Positions 62,143 through 64,000 of a stretch of DNA of 64,000 bases are shown piece by piece; position 1 is the stretch's first letter, and each line of letters starts with the position of its first letter. Source of the stretch: Bacillota bacterium (GTDB taxonomy: Bacteria; Bacillota; Clostridia; Peptostreptococcales; Acidaminobacteraceae); the NCBI GenBank assembly GCA_025210655.1, contig JAOARG010000048.1:32737-96736 (forward strand), written 5' to 3'. The notes beneath the pieces are model-generated. The model was not told the origin of the DNA, did no database searches, and worked only from the letters and a program-made list of their open reading frames with translations. The translations under genes were made by a program, and so were the position numbers.

Positions 62143-62167
62143 TCAACTTATATAGGAGGTTTTAAAT

Positions 62168-62965
62168 ATGAAAATTATAGTTTGCGTAAAGCAGGTTCCA
62201 GATACTAATGAAGTACGTATAAATCATGAAACAGGAACACTTATCAGAGCTGGTGTTCCAAGCATTATAAATCCAGATGATAAAAATGCGATTGAAGAAG
62301 CATTAAGAATAAAAGACCAGCATGAAGATGTTCATGTAACGATATTAACAATGGGTCCTCCACAGGCTAAGGAAGCATTAAATGAAGCCTTAGCTATGGG
62401 GGCAGATGAAGCTATCCTTTTAACTGACAGAGCTTTTGCTGGTTCGGATACTTGGGCGACTGCAACAATACTTGCGGCAGCTGTAGAGAAGATTGGTGAC
62501 TACGATATTATCATGTGTGGTAGACAGGCAATTGATGGGGATACAGCTCAGGTTGGGCCGGAAATGGCAGAATTCTTAGACCTTCCTCAAATCACTTATG
62601 TTGAGAAGTTAGAAGTACTTCCTAAGGAAGGTAAAGTTCTAGCAAACAGAGCAGTTGAGGGTGGACACTATGTAATCGAATCAAAGATGCCTGTAGTTCT
62701 TACAACTATCAAGGAGTTAAATGAGCCAAGATACATGTCTACATGGGGAATATTCCAGAATGTAAGAAAAAATCCAGTAAAGGTAATGACATCAGACGAC
62801 TTAGTAATAGATAGAAGCCAGATTGGATTAAAAGGTTCTCCTACAAATGTATATAAAACTTTTGTACCTACAAACAAGTTTGAAGGTGAAATCATTGAGG
62901 GAAGCTCAGCACAGGAGAAAGCAGGGCAGTTAATCACAAAAATGAGAGAAAAGCACGTTTTATAG
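62168..62965 (+). CDS. etfB: Electron transfer flavoprotein subunit beta
   Basis: 265 residues with the standard EtfB opening [20 protein letters not shown] and the signature [18 protein letters not shown] (adenosine-binding region). Pairs with EtfA. In clostridia such EtfAB can bind NADH and bifurcate electrons to ferredoxin and acyl-CoA dehydrogenase. GGAGG precedes ATG 62168; 25 bp after the dehydrogenase. Confidence 0.95.
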   Translation: MKIIVCVKQVPDTNEVRINHETGTLIRAGVPSIINPDDKNAIEEALRIKDQHEDVHVTILTMGPPQAKEALNEALAMGADEAILLTDRAFAGSDTWATATILAAAVEKIGDYDIIMCGRQAIDGDTAQVGPEMAEFLDLPQITYVEKLEVLPKEGKVLANRAVEGGHYVIESKMPVVLTTIKELNEPRYMSTWGIFQNVRKNPVKVMTSDDLVIDRSQIGLKGSPTNVYKTFVPTNKFEGEIIEGSSAQEKAGQLITKMREKHVL

Positions 62966-62976
62966 GAGGAGATAAA

Positions 62977-63999
62977 ATGGAAAGAGCTAAGGTTAATCAA
63001 AATATAAACTTAGAAGAGTATAAAGATATATGGGTAATCGTGGAGCAAAGAGAAGGTCAGGTTCTTGATATAGGTCTTGAGCTTATAGGTGAAGGTAGAA
63101 AGCTTGCTGACAAGGTAGGCTGTAAGCTAGTTGCAGTACTACTTGGAAATGGCATGGAAGATAAGGCAAGTGAACTAATTAAATACGGAGCAGACAAGGT
63201 AATTTATGGAGAAAGTGAGCTGCTTGAAGTATATACAACTGATGGATATACAAAAATTATTTCTGAACTTATTTTCGATAGAAAGCCGGAATCAGTACTT
63301 ATTGGAGCAACAACAATAGGTAGAGACTTAGGACCAAGACTTGCAGGTAGAGTTGGAACAGGACTAACAGCAGACTGTACAGTACTTGCAATAGATGAAA
63401 CTGATGGAAAAATCCTTCAGACAAGACCAGCATTTGGTGGAAACCTTATGGCTACAATCATTTGTCCAAAGAACAGACCACAGATGTCTACAGTAAGACC
63501 GGGTGTAATGGAAAAGGGAATTTTTGATGAGTCTAGAAGTGGTGAAGTAGAGAAGATAGATGTTTCTTTAGAAGAAAATGATATTAAGTCAAAGGTAATA
63601 GAAGTGGTTAAGTCTGCTAAGAGTCATGTAAGCCTTACGGATGCAGAGATAATTGTATCTGCTGGTAGAGGTCTTGGAAATAAAGACGGATTTGAGATGA
63701 TTGAAAAGTTAGCTGAGGCATTTGGTGGAGAAGTAGGAGCATCAAGAGCGGCAGTAGATAATGGTTGGATAGATCATGATCATCAGGTAGGCCAGACAGG
63801 AACAACTGTAAGACCTAGAATATACGTAGCTTGTGGTATTTCAGGTGCTATTCAGCACTTGGCAGGAATGAAGGAGTCAGACATGATTATAGCGATAAAT
63901 AATAATCCTGAAGCTCCAATATTTAACCATGCACATTATGGTATTGTTGGAGACCTGTATGATGTAATACCTGAAATAATAAATGAGTTAAATAAATAA
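62977..63999 (+). CDS. etfA: Electron transfer flavoprotein subunit alpha
   Basis: 340 residues. The FAD-binding C-terminal domain carries [45 protein letters not shown] and [16 protein letters not shown], the EtfA signature. It completes the acd-etfB-etfA module; the stop at 63997-63999 is within the window. Start ATG 62977 behind AGGAGG, 11 bp after etfB. Confidence 0.96.
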   Translation: MERAKVNQNINLEEYKDIWVIVEQREGQVLDIGLELIGEGRKLADKVGCKLVAVLLGNGMEDKASELIKYGADKVIYGESELLEVYTTDGYTKIISELIFDRKPESVLIGATTIGRDLGPRLAGRVGTGLTADCTVLAIDETDGKILQTRPAFGGNLMATIICPKNRPQMSTVRPGVMEKGIFDESRSGEVEKIDVSLEENDIKSKVIEVVKSAKSHVSLTDAEIIVSAGRGLGNKDGFEMIEKLAEAFGGEVGASRAAVDNGWIDHDHQVGQTGTTVRPRIYVACGISGAIQHLAGMKESDMIIAINNNPEAPIFNHAHYGIVGDLYDVIPEIINELNK

Positions 64000-64000
64000 A

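Overview
This is a low-G+C anaerobic Clostridia-type chromosome segment. It shows the C-terminus of an FeFe hydrogenase, a Bacillus-type (large) SRP RNA, an origin-proximal Firmicutes gene order (tRNA-Ser/SRP RNA/dnaX/ybaB/recR; rpsF/ssb/rpsR/gdpP/rplI/dnaB/purA; walRK/yycHIJ/htrA/rlmH), TTG and GTG starts behind strong Shine-Dalgarno sites (often AGGTGAT), selenium-metabolism genes and a butyryl-CoA-type flavoprotein module. I cannot name the genus from sequence alone.

Layout. 1-2.8 kb: hydrogenase end, bacteriohemerythrin, and a two-component system on the minus strand. 2.9-7.4 kb: DUF4342 protein, tadA, tRNA-Ser(GGA), SRP RNA, dnaX, ybaB, a hairpin array, recR. 7.4-9.2 kb: two unknown proteins and ribosomal protein L25. 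9.4-15.9 kb: a compact Tad/Flp-pilus-like operon (degenerate CpaE, CpaF ATPase, TadB, TadC, three small pilin/pseudopilin-like proteins, CpaB-like SAF protein). 15.9-17.0 kb: an EcsC protein and a DUF2325 gene behind a near-consensus Fur box. 17.1-24.1 kb: aminopeptidase, rRNA methylase and a selenium-linked set (yqeC, MobA-like transferase, yedF, DUF3343) mixed with DUF5711, CvpA and DUF951 genes. 24.1-24.7 kb: hairpin-rich non-coding DNA. 25.3-33.4 kb: ribosomal/replication genes, gdpP and purA. 33.4-33.8 kb: a second nested hairpin array between convergent genes. 33.8-35.9 kb: primosomal DnaI-like and DnaD proteins (minus strand). 36-48.5 kb: cell-wall hydrolase, the WalRK regulon core with a textbook WalR box, HtrA, LD-carboxypeptidase, HNH nuclease, two copies of a 180-bp tree-like palindrome, and rlmH. 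48.5-55.8 kb: two diguanylate cyclases around a MORN-repeat protein, an unknown protein and RecQ. 55.8-64 kb: a sigma-54 activator divergent from a GntP-family permease, then a propionate-type CoA-transferase, acyl-CoA dehydrogenase and EtfBA.

How it fits together. The right end reads as an inducible module for uptake, CoA activation and flavin-linked oxidation or reduction of a short-chain acid. It is controlled by a PAS-AAA-Fis regulator whose operators and -24/-12 promoter are all visible. The centre is housekeeping replication, translation and envelope stress control. The most unusual structure is non-coding: several intergenic regions hold ordered arrays of short hairpins whose linkers are complementary across the element, so the whole can fold as a central stem with opposed side arms. 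The 180-bp pair at 46.8 and 47.8 kb is the clearest case. No phage, insertion sequence, transposase or CRISPR array was seen.
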